12,306 nucleotides of DNA from Hyphomicrobiales bacterium. Lineage in GTDB: Bacteria; Pseudomonadota; Alphaproteobacteria; Rhizobiales; Xanthobacteraceae. Positions 1-6,492 of the stretch are shown here, one piece after another. The notes beneath the pieces were generated by a model, which was not told the DNA's origin, did not search any database, and worked only from the letters and a program-made list of their open reading frames with translations. How positions within the stretch are numbered: position 1 is the stretch's first letter; each line of letters starts with the position of its first letter. The translations under genes and the position numbers were made by a program. Where the stretch lies: assembly GCA_017304505.1 (NCBI GenBank), contig JAFKKQ010000128.1:1-12306 (forward strand), read 5' to 3'.

Positions 1-528
1 GCGCGCCGCCGCGGCGCGGCGTTCGTGCCGTCGCGACGGATCGTGCTGGGCGCGATCGCGATCGGATTGTTGTCGATTGCGGGGTGCGCCGCCGGTGGCC
101 ATCCCTGGAGCGTGACGTTCGGCCTGACGGTCTGGGGCGCCAAGCTTGCGACATTCGCGGGCTTCGATCTCAGCGGCGCGGAGTTCTGGCAATGGGCCGG
201 CCCAAAGCGGGCATTGGGCGATTCCATCCTCAGCGACACGTCGAGCTTGACCGACCTGGGCATGATCTTCGGCGCGATGGCGGCCGCCGCGGCCTCCGCG
301 CCGTTCGCGCGCCGTCCCTGGCCGCCGCTCGGCTCGCTCACCGCCGCCGCGCTTGGCGGCCTGCTGATGGGCTGGGGCGCACGCTTGGGCTTTGGCTGCA
401 ACATCGGCGCCTTCGTCGGCGGCATCGCGTCGGGCTCGCTGCACGGCTGGGTGTGGTTTGCGGCCGCGCTGCCCGGCTGCTGGATCGGCATCGCCTTGCG
501 GCCGCTGTTCGGCCTGTCGCGCGAGTGA
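1..528 (+). CDS. YeeE/YedE family (sulfur-compound) inner-membrane transporter, 5' end outside the window
   Basis: The reading frame is open from the first base of the window, so the gene starts upstream; a GTG at 25 is only an internal codon or a weak alternative start. About 175 residues are visible and are very hydrophobic, with several membrane helices. Near the C-terminus lies the family signature GFGCNIGAF followed by GGIASGSLHGW and a final helix ending in LRPLFGL. In characterised YeeE, conserved cysteines in short re-entrant helices pass thiosulfate across the inner membrane; the Cys of GFGCNIGA is the expected counterpart of one of them. Further Cys occur near the start of the visible part (AGCAAGG) and in LPGCW. 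The substrate (thiosulfate or another sulfur species) is inferred from the family. It may be a full-length protein or one half of a split pair. The next small ORF begins 5 nt after the stop. Confidence 0.85.
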   Translation, partial: ARRRGAAFVPSRRIVLGAIAIGLLSIAGCAAGGHPWSVTFGLTVWGAKLATFAGFDLSGAEFWQWAGPKRALGDSILSDTSSLTDLGMIFGAMAAAAASAPFARRPWPPLGSLTAAALGGLLMGWGARLGFGCNIGAFVGGIASGSLHGWVWFAAALPGCWIGIALRPLFGLSRE

Positions 529-533
529 CCGCC

Positions 534-692
534 ATGCGCGCTGTTTATGCCGTCGTCTTCCTGATCGCCTTTGCCGCGCTGCTCGCGGACCACCTGACGT
601 CGCCGTCGAGCGGCCGCCCGGTCTCGCCGGAGGATTTCGCCGGCGCCTGCGCGCCGTGCGGCGCGCCATGCCCGTCGGTGCGGAAAAAATAG
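534..692 (+). CDS. Small membrane-anchored Cys-rich protein (52 aa), unknown function
   Basis: I do not recognise this protein. It has one N-terminal hydrophobic helix (about residues 3-18) and a short tail with three cysteines in CAPCGAPC (residues 39-46), ending in a basic VRKK. Coding is supported by strong G/C bias at third codon positions in this frame and by its position 5 nt behind the YeeE-like gene, which suggests co-transcription. The ribosome site is weak (GAGTGA, overlapping the previous stop). The helix would place the Cys tail at the membrane face, where it could bind a metal or carry sulfur for the transporter, but that is inference. It could also be a chance ORF in GC-rich DNA. 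It ends 6 nt before the stop of the convergent sugar-kinase gene. Confidence 0.45.
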   Translation: MRAVYAVVFLIAFAALLADHLTSPSSGRPVSPEDFAGACAPCGAPCPSVRKK

Positions 693-698
693 CGCTGC

Positions 699-1622
699 TT
701 ATGACTGCCGCGACACCAGCGCATCGACCTCGCGCCGCGTCGGCGCGCCAGCGCTGCCGCCGAAGCGCGTGCATTTGAGCGCCGCCGCGGCCGACCCGAA
801 ATGCATCGCCGACACCGCGTCGCGGCCTTCGGCCAGCGCCAGGGCAATGCCGGCGTGAAACACGTCGCCGGCCGCGAGCGTATCGACGGCGTTCACCTTG
901 AACACCGGCATGGTGCGCACGGTGCCGCGCTCCATGTAGCGCACCGGCGCGGCGCCGTCGCTGACGGCGAGGAAGGCGTTGGTCTGCAGCGCCATGTGCA
1001 TCAGGCCCTCGCCGAGATCGTCATGCCCCGTGGTGGCGCGCAGGCACTCGGCCGAGAAGACGATGTGCGTCGGCGCCAGGAACAGCGGATCGTCCGCGAC
1101 GGTCGGCCGGTCGGCGTCGAGCACCACCGGAATGCCGCGCCGCCGCGCCGCCTCGCAGATCGGCCGCACGAAATTCGGGAACCGGTTGTCGGCGAGCAGC
1201 AAGGCGATGTTCTCGACCAGCCGGTCGGGGTCCGATGCCCGCGCCGTTTCGATCCGCTTGTCGCGATAGGTGACGATCATCCGCTCGCCCGAGGCGTCGA
1301 CCATGATGCCGGACACCGGCGCGCCGGCGCCGGCGACGCGCACCACGCCGATGGTGCCGATGCCCTCGCGCGTCATCTGGTCGATGAGCTGGTTGCTGGC
1401 ATGGTCGCCGGGATGGCCGAGCGGCCCGGCATAGAACGCGCGCCCGCCGAGGCGGGCCACCGCGATGGCGGCATTGACCGCGCAGCCGCCGGGCACAACG
1501 GTGAACTCGTTGGTCATGCACTTGCCGCCGGGCGGCGGAAACTCCGCCACGCGGAACACGATATCCTGCACGGCGATGCCGGCACAGAGGATCGCGGGCG
1601 CGCTAGAGCTAGAGGATGGCAT
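699..1622 (-). CDS. PfkB-family (ribokinase-like) carbohydrate kinase
   Basis: A 307-residue protein of normal length for ribokinase-like kinases, which transfer phosphate from ATP to a sugar or nucleoside. The first PfkB signature is at residues 45-60 (PGGCAVNAAIAVARLGG) and the second at 247-258 (DTLAAGDVFHAG), with Asp253 as the expected catalytic base. The anion-hole motif reads AAGD rather than the common GAGD. The substrate cannot be told from sequence; ketohexokinase-like or sulfofructose-kinase-like members are possible. The ATG at 1620-1622 is favoured because GGAG lies 7 nt upstream and no other Met occurs before residue 36. The gene overlaps the end of nudC by 14 nt in another frame, which implies translational coupling; it is the last gene of the minus-strand cluster. 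Confidence 0.88.
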   Translation of the reverse strand: MPSSSSSAPAILCAGIAVQDIVFRVAEFPPPGGKCMTNEFTVVPGGCAVNAAIAVARLGGRAFYAGPLGHPGDHASNQLIDQMTREGIGTIGVVRVAGAGAPVSGIMVDASGERMIVTYRDKRIETARASDPDRLVENIALLLADNRFPNFVRPICEAARRRGIPVVLDADRPTVADDPLFLAPTHIVFSAECLRATTGHDDLGEGLMHMALQTNAFLAVSDGAAPVRYMERGTVRTMPVFKVNAVDTLAAGDVFHAGIALALAEGRDAVSAMHFGSAAAALKCTRFGGSAGAPTRREVDALVSRQS

Positions 1623-2571
1623 CGTCGCTCTCCACCCATTCGCGAATGATGTGGTGGGCGATGGCGACCGGCGGCGGCGTGGTGAGATTGTCGGGATGTC
1701 GCCGCATCAGCATGGCCGCGCATTCGTCCTTGGTGAACCAGCGCAGGTCCACCAGCTCGTTGTTGTCCATCGTCAGGTTGTCGTTGAGCGCCTCGGCATA
1801 GCAGCCGATCATCAGCGACATCGGGAACGGCCACGGCTGCGAGTGCAGATACTTGATCCGCCCGCAGCGCACGCCGGCTTCTTCCAGCGTCTCGCGGCGC
1901 ACCGCATCCTCGATGGCTTCGCCCGGCTCCACGAAGCCCGCGAGGCACGACCACATCGTGGCGGCGAACCGGCCGGAGCGGCCGAGCAATCCGCGGTCGC
2001 CGCGCACCGCCAGCATGATGACCACCGGATCGGTGCGGGGAAAGTGCTCGACCTTGCACGACGGGCAGATGCGTTTCCATCCCGCATCGACCACCTTGGT
2101 CGGCGTGCCGCAATTGGAGCAGAAGCGATGCCGGGCATGCCAGTGCAGGATCGCCTTGGCCTCGGCGAGCGGCGGCAGATGCCCGGCCTCGACCAGCCCC
2201 TGCACCGCAATCGAGCGCAGGTCGGTCACGAACAGGTCGTCGCGCGCCTTCAGCGCCTCCGCGCTCGAAGGCGTGATGCCGATGCCGAAGCGCGCGGCCC
2301 CGTCGTGCAGCCCGAGAAACGCCGTCTCCACCGCGGGCGCGAGCGCACGCGCCTCGTCGGGCGTGAAGGCTGGATCGTGCAGGCCGCCGCTCTTCTTGAG
2401 GACGATCGTTTCGCCGCCGATGACGTAGGCGCGCGCCGAGGCGTCGTTCATCCGCGCGGCGAGCCAGGATGCGTCGAGCCGCCGTTCGGCGGCGCGGTCG
2501 ATCCGGCTCTGGGTGTAGCCCAGCGGTGGTTTGGGGCCGAGGTCGGGGCGAGACAGCATGCGCCGGGACAT
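1609..2571 (-). CDS. nudC: NAD(H) pyrophosphatase / NAD-RNA decapping Nudix hydrolase NudC
   Basis: A 320-residue protein. An N-terminal NUDIX-like domain is followed by a four-Cys zinc ribbon (Cys151, Cys154, Cys169, Cys172) and the Nudix domain. The Nudix box at 212-234 fits the consensus exactly (G212, E218, R226-E227, E230-E231, G233). The NudC-specific SQPWPFPMS is at 244-252. NudC enzymes cleave NADH/NAD+ to NMN(H) and AMP and remove NAD caps from RNA 5' ends in the cytoplasm. The start at 2569-2571 has no clear Shine-Dalgarno; a second ATG four codons on is an alternative. It follows the glycosyltransferase gene after 54 nt and overlaps pfkB at its 3' end. All expected catalytic residues are present. 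Confidence 0.96.
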   Translation of the reverse strand: MSRRMLSRPDLGPKPPLGYTQSRIDRAAERRLDASWLAARMNDASARAYVIGGETIVLKKSGGLHDPAFTPDEARALAPAVETAFLGLHDGAARFGIGITPSSAEALKARDDLFVTDLRSIAVQGLVEAGHLPPLAEAKAILHWHARHRFCSNCGTPTKVVDAGWKRICPSCKVEHFPRTDPVVIMLAVRGDRGLLGRSGRFAATMWSCLAGFVEPGEAIEDAVRRETLEEAGVRCGRIKYLHSQPWPFPMSLMIGCYAEALNDNLTMDNNELVDLRWFTKDECAAMLMRRHPDNLTTPPPVAIAHHIIREWVESDDAIL

Positions 2572-2625
2572 TGAAGCGGCGAGGGTCGCGCGGTCAAGCC
2601 GCGGCGCCGCGTTGCGCCGGTGGCG

Positions 2626-3708
2626 CTATGCCGGGTCTTTGGCCAGCGCCCGATCGGCGGCTTCGAGCACCCGGCCGGCGGGCAGTTCGTCCAGGCATGC
2701 GCTCGGGCTGTCGACATGGCGCTCGCAGCCTTCGAGTCCGCACGGCATGCACGGCAGCGGGTTCTGCACCACCCAGACGTTGCCACGGTTCTGGATGGTT
2801 CCGCTGGCCTGCCAGGGCTCCTCCAGGCCGCCGGCCGGCCACGGACCCCATTCGCGCGGGTCGGTCGCTCCGAACAGGGCCACCGTCGGACACCCGGTGG
2901 CGGCGGCCAGATGACTGACCGAGGTATCCGGCCCGATATAAACTTGCGCGCCTTTAAGAAGCGCAACGTTTTGCGGCCAGGTGAGCTGATGGATCGGCAC
3001 CGCGCCTTGCCACACTTCGTCAAGGTAGCGCCGTTCGTTCGGGTCGGGTCCGCTGATGGCAATGACGGCAAGACCGCGCTGCTTGAGACCGGCCGCCAGC
3101 GCCCGCCAGCCGTCGCGCGTCCATTGCTTGTAGCGATACATCGGCGCGGCGTGGACGACGGCATAGTCCACGCCCGACTTCAGCGATTCGATGGGGCTGC
3201 TTACGGGGCAGACCACCTCCGGAACGCGCGGAACGCCGAGCACGTCGGCGAGACGAAGCATCTGCTCGACACGATGGATGCCGGTTGTCGCCGGGATGCT
3301 GCGGCGGAGCAAGGCGCGTTTGATGGCGCGGCCGAGCGCGGGTCCGTCCTCGGCAAACAATCCGGCATGCGTGCGCCCGGCGAGCAGCGCGAAGACCGTC
3401 GGACGGTCGCCGCTCTGCGTGGATACCGCGAGGTCGTAGCGTTTGAACAGCCGGCCGACGAGTGCGGTGGTTTCGGCCGGGGTCGGTCGCGCCGGCATGG
3501 CAATGACGGTGCTGATGTCCGGGTTGCCTTCGAGGATGCCCGCGGTGCCCGAGAACACCAGGACATCGATTGCGGCATCGGGCCATGCACGGCGCAGGCT
3601 GCGGATCAGCGGCGTGGTCAGCAGCACGTCGCCGATCCGGCGCAGCGTCACCACGAGGATGCGCGGCTTCGGCCCGAGCGCAAGCGGTGTCCTGACTCCC
3701 GCGCTCAT
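2626..3708 (-). CDS. Glycosyltransferase family 9 (ADP-heptose:LPS heptosyltransferase-like)
   Basis: A 360-residue cytoplasmic GT-B enzyme. N-terminal motif IGDVLLTTPLIRSL (residues 25-38) contains Asp27, the expected catalytic base. In the second domain HAAPMYRYKQW (186-196) supplies a conserved Lys194, and GPDTSVSHLAAA followed by PTVALFG (259-280) forms the donor-binding region with Asp261. The family transfers heptose or related sugars onto lipid A-core oligosaccharide. Many rhizobial cores differ from enteric ones, so the donor is uncertain. Four Cys cluster near the C-terminus (320, 323, 328, 338). The frame is open further upstream to 4059, but that part overlaps the HIT gene. The ATG at 3706-3708 forms an ATGA overlap with the HIT stop and leads directly into the conserved domain, so I chose it. 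Confidence 0.92.
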   Translation of the reverse strand: MSAGVRTPLALGPKPRILVVTLRRIGDVLLTTPLIRSLRRAWPDAAIDVLVFSGTAGILEGNPDISTVIAMPARPTPAETTALVGRLFKRYDLAVSTQSGDRPTVFALLAGRTHAGLFAEDGPALGRAIKRALLRRSIPATTGIHRVEQMLRLADVLGVPRVPEVVCPVSSPIESLKSGVDYAVVHAAPMYRYKQWTRDGWRALAAGLKQRGLAVIAISGPDPNERRYLDEVWQGAVPIHQLTWPQNVALLKGAQVYIGPDTSVSHLAAATGCPTVALFGATDPREWGPWPAGGLEEPWQASGTIQNRGNVWVVQNPLPCMPCGLEGCERHVDSPSACLDELPAGRVLEAADRALAKDPA

Positions 3709-4142
3709 CTCGTCTTCGGCGTCAGCCGCAGGCGCAACGTTTCGATCAACGTGACCAGCGCGTCGGGTTCGTATTCCCGCGGCGGCACGGCATTCCACAC
3801 CGGCTTCGGCCAGGCCGCGTCGCTGCGGAAGCGCGCGATGACGTGGACGTGGAGTTGCGCCACCACGTTGCCGATGGCGGCCATGTTGATCTTGTCGCAG
3901 CCGGTGAGTGTCTTGAGCGCGCGCGAGGCGTGGGCGATCTCGCCCATCAGTTGAGTCTGTTCGGCGCTGTCGAGGTCGGTCGTTTCGACTGTGCCCGGCC
4001 GTCGCGGCACCAGCAGGAGCCAGGGATAGTTCGCGTCCCGGCTGAGCAGCACGCGGCAAAGCGGCAGATCGCCGACAGCGACGGTGTCGCGCTCCAGCAC
4101 CGGGTCAAGCGTCCAAGCGGCGGATTCGGAGGGGGCAGGCAT
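3705..4142 (-). CDS. HIT-family nucleotide hydrolase (QLHVH variant)
   Basis: A 145-residue HIT (histidine triad) protein. The triad region reads NVVAQLHVHVIAR (residues 92-104). The nucleophilic middle His (His98) and third His (His100) are present; the first position is Gln96. HIT hydrolases act on nucleoside phosphoramidates, dinucleoside polyphosphates or adenylylated sugars and form a His-nucleotide intermediate. The SRDANYPWLLLVPRRPG segment near residues 34-50 fits the N-terminal strand region of the fold. It is the first gene of the minus-strand cluster, and its stop overlaps the glycosyltransferase start (ATGA). No Shine-Dalgarno precedes the ATG. The true substrate is unknown; the Gln variant is, as far as I recall, usual for this proteobacterial subgroup. 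Confidence 0.9.
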   Translation of the reverse strand: MPAPSESAAWTLDPVLERDTVAVGDLPLCRVLLSRDANYPWLLLVPRRPGTVETTDLDSAEQTQLMGEIAHASRALKTLTGCDKINMAAIGNVVAQLHVHVIARFRSDAAWPKPVWNAVPPREYEPDALVTLIETLRLRLTPKTR

Positions 4143-4150
4143 GGCCGCGA

Positions 4151-4156
4151 TCTATA
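4151..4156 (-). promoter_or_regulatory. Possible -10 element for the HIT-GT9-nudC-pfkB cluster
   Basis: On the minus strand TATAGA ends 8 nt before the HIT start codon. Transcription from it would begin at or next to the ATG, giving an mRNA with little or no leader. This fits the absence of a Shine-Dalgarno there. No good -35 hexamer sits 16-18 nt upstream, so the call is weak. Confidence 0.3.
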
Positions 4157-4205
4157 CCACGGCGGCAGATTCCGCAGCCCGGCGTCCGGTGCTTGTCTCA
4201 GTCGC

Positions 4206-4236
4206 TTGCTTTGACGGCTGGGACAGACGATATAGG
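4206..4236 (+). promoter_or_regulatory. Probable promoter of the SRP RNA gene
   Basis: TATAGG at 4231-4236 lies 4-6 nt before the predicted RNA 5' end, the right place for a -10 element. Upstream are TTGCTT (4206-4211, 19-nt spacer) and TTGACG (4211-4216, 14-nt spacer). Neither spacing is ideal, so the -10 is more secure than the -35. The region is divergent from the HIT gene. Confidence 0.4.
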
Positions 4237-4240
4237 GGCC

Positions 4241-4335
4241 GGGAGGTTGGCGGTGGACGAGCCACTCGCCAACCGGGTCAGGTCCGGAAGGAAGCAGCCC
4301 TAACGAGCACGGATCGGGTCGCTCGTCAGCCTCCC
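4241..4335 (+). ncRNA. ffs: Bacterial small SRP RNA (4.5S-type)
   Basis: The invariant SRP domain IV core runs from 4276 to 4299: GGTCAGGTCC, a GGAA tetraloop (4286-4289), then GGAAGCAGCC with the asymmetric loop that binds Ffh. The ends pair into the expected rod: GGGAGGTTGGCGG (4241-4253) pairs with 4323-4335 over 13 positions including G-U wobbles, and CTCG (4265-4268) pairs with CGAG (4304-4307). The RNA forms the signal recognition particle with Ffh and targets nascent membrane and secreted proteins to FtsY and the translocon. At about 95 nt it is of the small type, without an Alu domain. Ends are set by pairing and could be off by a few bases. It lies directly upstream of dnaX. Confidence 0.95.
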
Positions 4336-4497
4336 ACTGAATTCACAGCCTCTTGTCTTGCGCGGGCCCGGCCGGCGCATGGATGCGGCGCTTCAGTCGA
4401 CAACAGCGTAGGATGGACCGCCGCCGGGCTTTCGGATTCCGGCGACTGCGACGGAGCCGCTTGGATAAAGCCGTTTGGGCAGGGCCGCTGGCAGACG
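4336..4497 (+). other. Spacer between ffs and dnaX, no gene seen
   Basis: These 162 nt hold no convincing gene. The dnaX frame is open through the region and even through the SRP RNA, but lacks recognisable DnaX sequence before the chosen ATG. I see no stem followed by a T-run just after ffs, so either termination is factor-dependent or ffs transcripts run into dnaX and are processed. No clear promoter for dnaX was found here. Confidence 0.5.
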
Positions 4498-6480
4498 ATG
4501 AACGACACCACCGGGCGAGATACGGCCGATCAACCTGGCTCCGAGCAGGGCGGCTTGGCGTTGGGGGAGGCGCGGGACGGCGCGCCGGCCGCGTCCTATC
4601 GCGTGCTGGCGCGCAAGTACCGTCCCGCGACCTTTGACGACCTGATCGGCCAGGAGGCGATGGTGCGCACCGTCTCGAATGCGTTCGAGACGGGCCGCAT
4701 TCCGCAGGCGTGGATCCTCACCGGCGTGCGCGGTGTCGGCAAGACCACCACCGCGCGGATTCTCGCGCGCGCGCTCAATTACGAACTGCCGGACGGCTCG
4801 GTCACTGGCCCCACCATCAAGATGCCGGTGCTCGGCGTGCATTGCCAGGCGATCATGGAAAGCCGCCACCTCGACGTGATCGAGATGGACGCGGCTTCGC
4901 ACAACGGCGTCGACGACGTGCGCCAGATCAATGACGCGATCCGCTACGCGCCGGTGAACGCCCGCACCAAGGTCTATATTCTCGACGAGGTGCACATGCT
5001 CTCCGGCGCGGCGTTCAACGCGCTGCTCAAGACGCTGGAGGAGCCGCCGCCGCACGCCAAGTTCATTTTCGCCACCACCGAAATCCGCAAGGTGCCCGTC
5101 ACGGTGCTGTCGCGCTGCCAGCGCTTCGATCTGCGCCGCGTCGATGCCGCGACGTTGGTGAAGCATCTCGGCGGCATCGCGGAAAAGGAGCATGTCGGCG
5201 TCGAGACCGAGGCCCTGGCGCTGATCGCGCGGGCCGCCGAGGGCTCGGTGCGCGACGCGCTGTCGCTGCTCGATCAGGCCATCGCCCATGCAGCGGGCGA
5301 GGTGCAGGCGCAGGACGTGCGCAACATGCTGGGCCTTGCCGACCGCGCCCGCGTCATCGACCTGTTCGAGGCGCTGATGAAGGGCGACGTGGCGGCCGCG
5401 CTCAACGAATTGCGCGAGCAATACGACATCGGCGCCGATCCGTCCGTCGTGCTCGCCGATCTCGCCGAGTTCACGCATTTCGTCACCCGCATCAAAGTCG
5501 TGCCCGCGGTGGCCGAGGACATTTCGCTGGGTGAGGCCGAGCGCACGCGCGGCCGCGCCTTCGCCGCGGTGCTGTCGATGCGCGTGCTCTCGCGCGCCTG
5601 GCAGATGCTGCTCAAGGGCACGGCCGAGGTGCAGGCCGCGGCGAAGCCGCTGGCCGCCGCTGAGATGGTGCTGGTGCGGATCGCCTACGCCGCTGATTTG
5701 CCGACGCCTGACGAGGCGATCCGCGCGCTCGACGGCAACGGAGGGTCGAGGCCGCAAGGCAACGGCAATGGCGGCAACGGCAATGGCGGCAACGGCGCGG
5801 GTGTCGGCGGCGCGTCCGCAACGGCTTCATCCGCAACGCCGCGCTACGAGGCGCCGCGCGGCGCCCCGCGTGCCATGACATCGGCAGCCATCCAGCCTGC
5901 GATGCAGTCTGCCATTCAGCCTCGTGCGCGACTGGTTGCGGAGCCGGCGCCGCAAGCCGCCGTGCGGTCCTCCGCCGTGCCGACGCTGGCGATCAACAGC
6001 TTCGCCGAGCTTGTCGCGCTGGCGGCCGAGAAGCGCGACATCCAGACCAAGCTGTCGCTGGAGCGCGACGTGCGGTTGGTGCGTTGCGAGGACGGCAAGC
6101 TCGAGATTGCCCTGGAGCCGGGCGCGACCAGGACTTTGGTCAACTACCTGTTTCGTAAGCTGCAGGAATGGACCCGGCGGCCGTGTGTGGTGGTAGTGTC
6201 CCGCGAGCCGGGCCAGCCGACGTTGAAGTCGGTGGCGGAGGTCCGCAAGGCCGAGTTCGAGGTCGGCGTGCGCGCCGATCCGCTGGTCAAGGCGGTGCTG
6301 GAACGCTTTCCGGGCGCGGAGATTGTCCGCGTGCAAGGACATGGTGACCAGGGACCCGGTGACCAGGGGCATGGTGATCAAGGATACGACGATGCGGCGC
6401 CGGAACCGCAGTCGGCGGACGAGGATTTTCCGCCGTCCGACGAGGACGGGTTCGGCGACAACTGGGAACGGGATGACTAG
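4498..6480 (+). CDS. dnaX: DNA polymerase III subunit tau/gamma (clamp loader ATPase)
   Basis: A 660-residue DnaX. After a variable N-terminal tail of about 33 residues comes YRVLARKYRP, then Walker A GVRGVGKTTTA (76-86, Lys82), Walker B VYILDEVH (159-166) and the SRC sensor motif (205-207). The lid and collar domains follow to about residue 405. Next is a Gly-Asn repeat tract (412-433), a Pro/Ala/Gln linker, a C-terminal tau-like domain (about 498-612) and an acidic tail. The protein drives ATP-dependent loading of the beta clamp; the tau part contacts polymerase and helicase. Of the zinc-site cysteines of E. coli DnaX only one (Cys116) is evident, in a lineage-typical insert. I saw no A-rich slippery heptamer for a frameshifted gamma. 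The ATG at 4498 is the only Met start close to the domain; its Shine-Dalgarno (AGGG, 13 nt away) is weak. ybaB starts 12 nt downstream. Confidence 0.97.
   Translation: MNDTTGRDTADQPGSEQGGLALGEARDGAPAASYRVLARKYRPATFDDLIGQEAMVRTVSNAFETGRIPQAWILTGVRGVGKTTTARILARALNYELPDGSVTGPTIKMPVLGVHCQAIMESRHLDVIEMDAASHNGVDDVRQINDAIRYAPVNARTKVYILDEVHMLSGAAFNALLKTLEEPPPHAKFIFATTEIRKVPVTVLSRCQRFDLRRVDAATLVKHLGGIAEKEHVGVETEALALIARAAEGSVRDALSLLDQAIAHAAGEVQAQDVRNMLGLADRARVIDLFEALMKGDVAAALNELREQYDIGADPSVVLADLAEFTHFVTRIKVVPAVAEDISLGEAERTRGRAFAAVLSMRVLSRAWQMLLKGTAEVQAAAKPLAAAEMVLVRIAYAADLPTPDEAIRALDGNGGSRPQGNGNGGNGNGGNGAGVGGASATASSATPRYEAPRGAPRAMTSAAIQPAMQSAIQPRARLVAEPAPQAAVRSSAVPTLAINSFAELVALAAEKRDIQTKLSLERDVRLVRCEDGKLEIALEPGATRTLVNYLFRKLQEWTRRPCVVVVSREPGQPTLKSVAEVRKAEFEVGVRADPLVKAVLERFPGAEIVRVQGHGDQGPGDQGHGDQGYDDAAPEPQSADEDFPPSDEDGFGDNWERDD
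5758..5796 (+). repeat. 15-bp tandem repeat in dnaX (Gly-Asn linker)
   Basis: The unit GGCAACGGCAATGGC occurs twice exactly (5758-5772, 5773-5787), then again in part (5788-5796). It encodes GNGNG blocks at residues 421-433, in the linker just after the clamp-loader collar domain. Being in units of 15 bp, gain or loss of a copy keeps the frame. Confidence 0.95.
6337..6381 (+). repeat. Degenerate 15-bp triplicate in dnaX (G-H/P-G-D-Q)
   Basis: Three successive 15-bp units (6337-6351, 6352-6366, 6367-6381) encode GHGDQ, GPGDQ and GHGDQ at residues 614-628. They lie between the tau-like domain and the acidic C-terminal tail. The copies differ at several bases, so this is older or less constrained than the 5758 repeat. 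Confidence 0.9.
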
Positions 6481-6492
6481 CAGGACAAGGGA

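Noticed and set aside
672..700. Rho-independent terminator between the small Cys ORF and pfkB
   Set aside because: There is an A-run in GGAAAAAATAG (a T-run on the minus strand), but it is past the pfkB stop without a compact stem directly before it, so I did not call it.
2620..3954. 444-residue plus-strand ORF opposite the glycosyltransferase and HIT genes
   Set aside because: Antisense to two genes with intact catalytic motifs, with low-complexity Arg/Gly composition.
3709..4059. N-terminal extension of the glycosyltransferase to an ATG at 4059
   Set aside because: It would overlap almost all of the HIT gene and encodes no GT9 sequence; the ATGA start at 3706-3708 is far better.
4393..5757. 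454-residue ORF on the minus strand opposite dnaX
   Set aside because: It is antisense to the conserved ATPase domain, very rich in Arg/His/Gly/Ala with no family motif, as expected from a GC-rich shadow frame.
4498..6480. Programmed frameshift in dnaX as in E. coli
   Set aside because: I saw no A-rich slippery heptamer or T-run around the end of the collar domain, and the full tau frame is intact.
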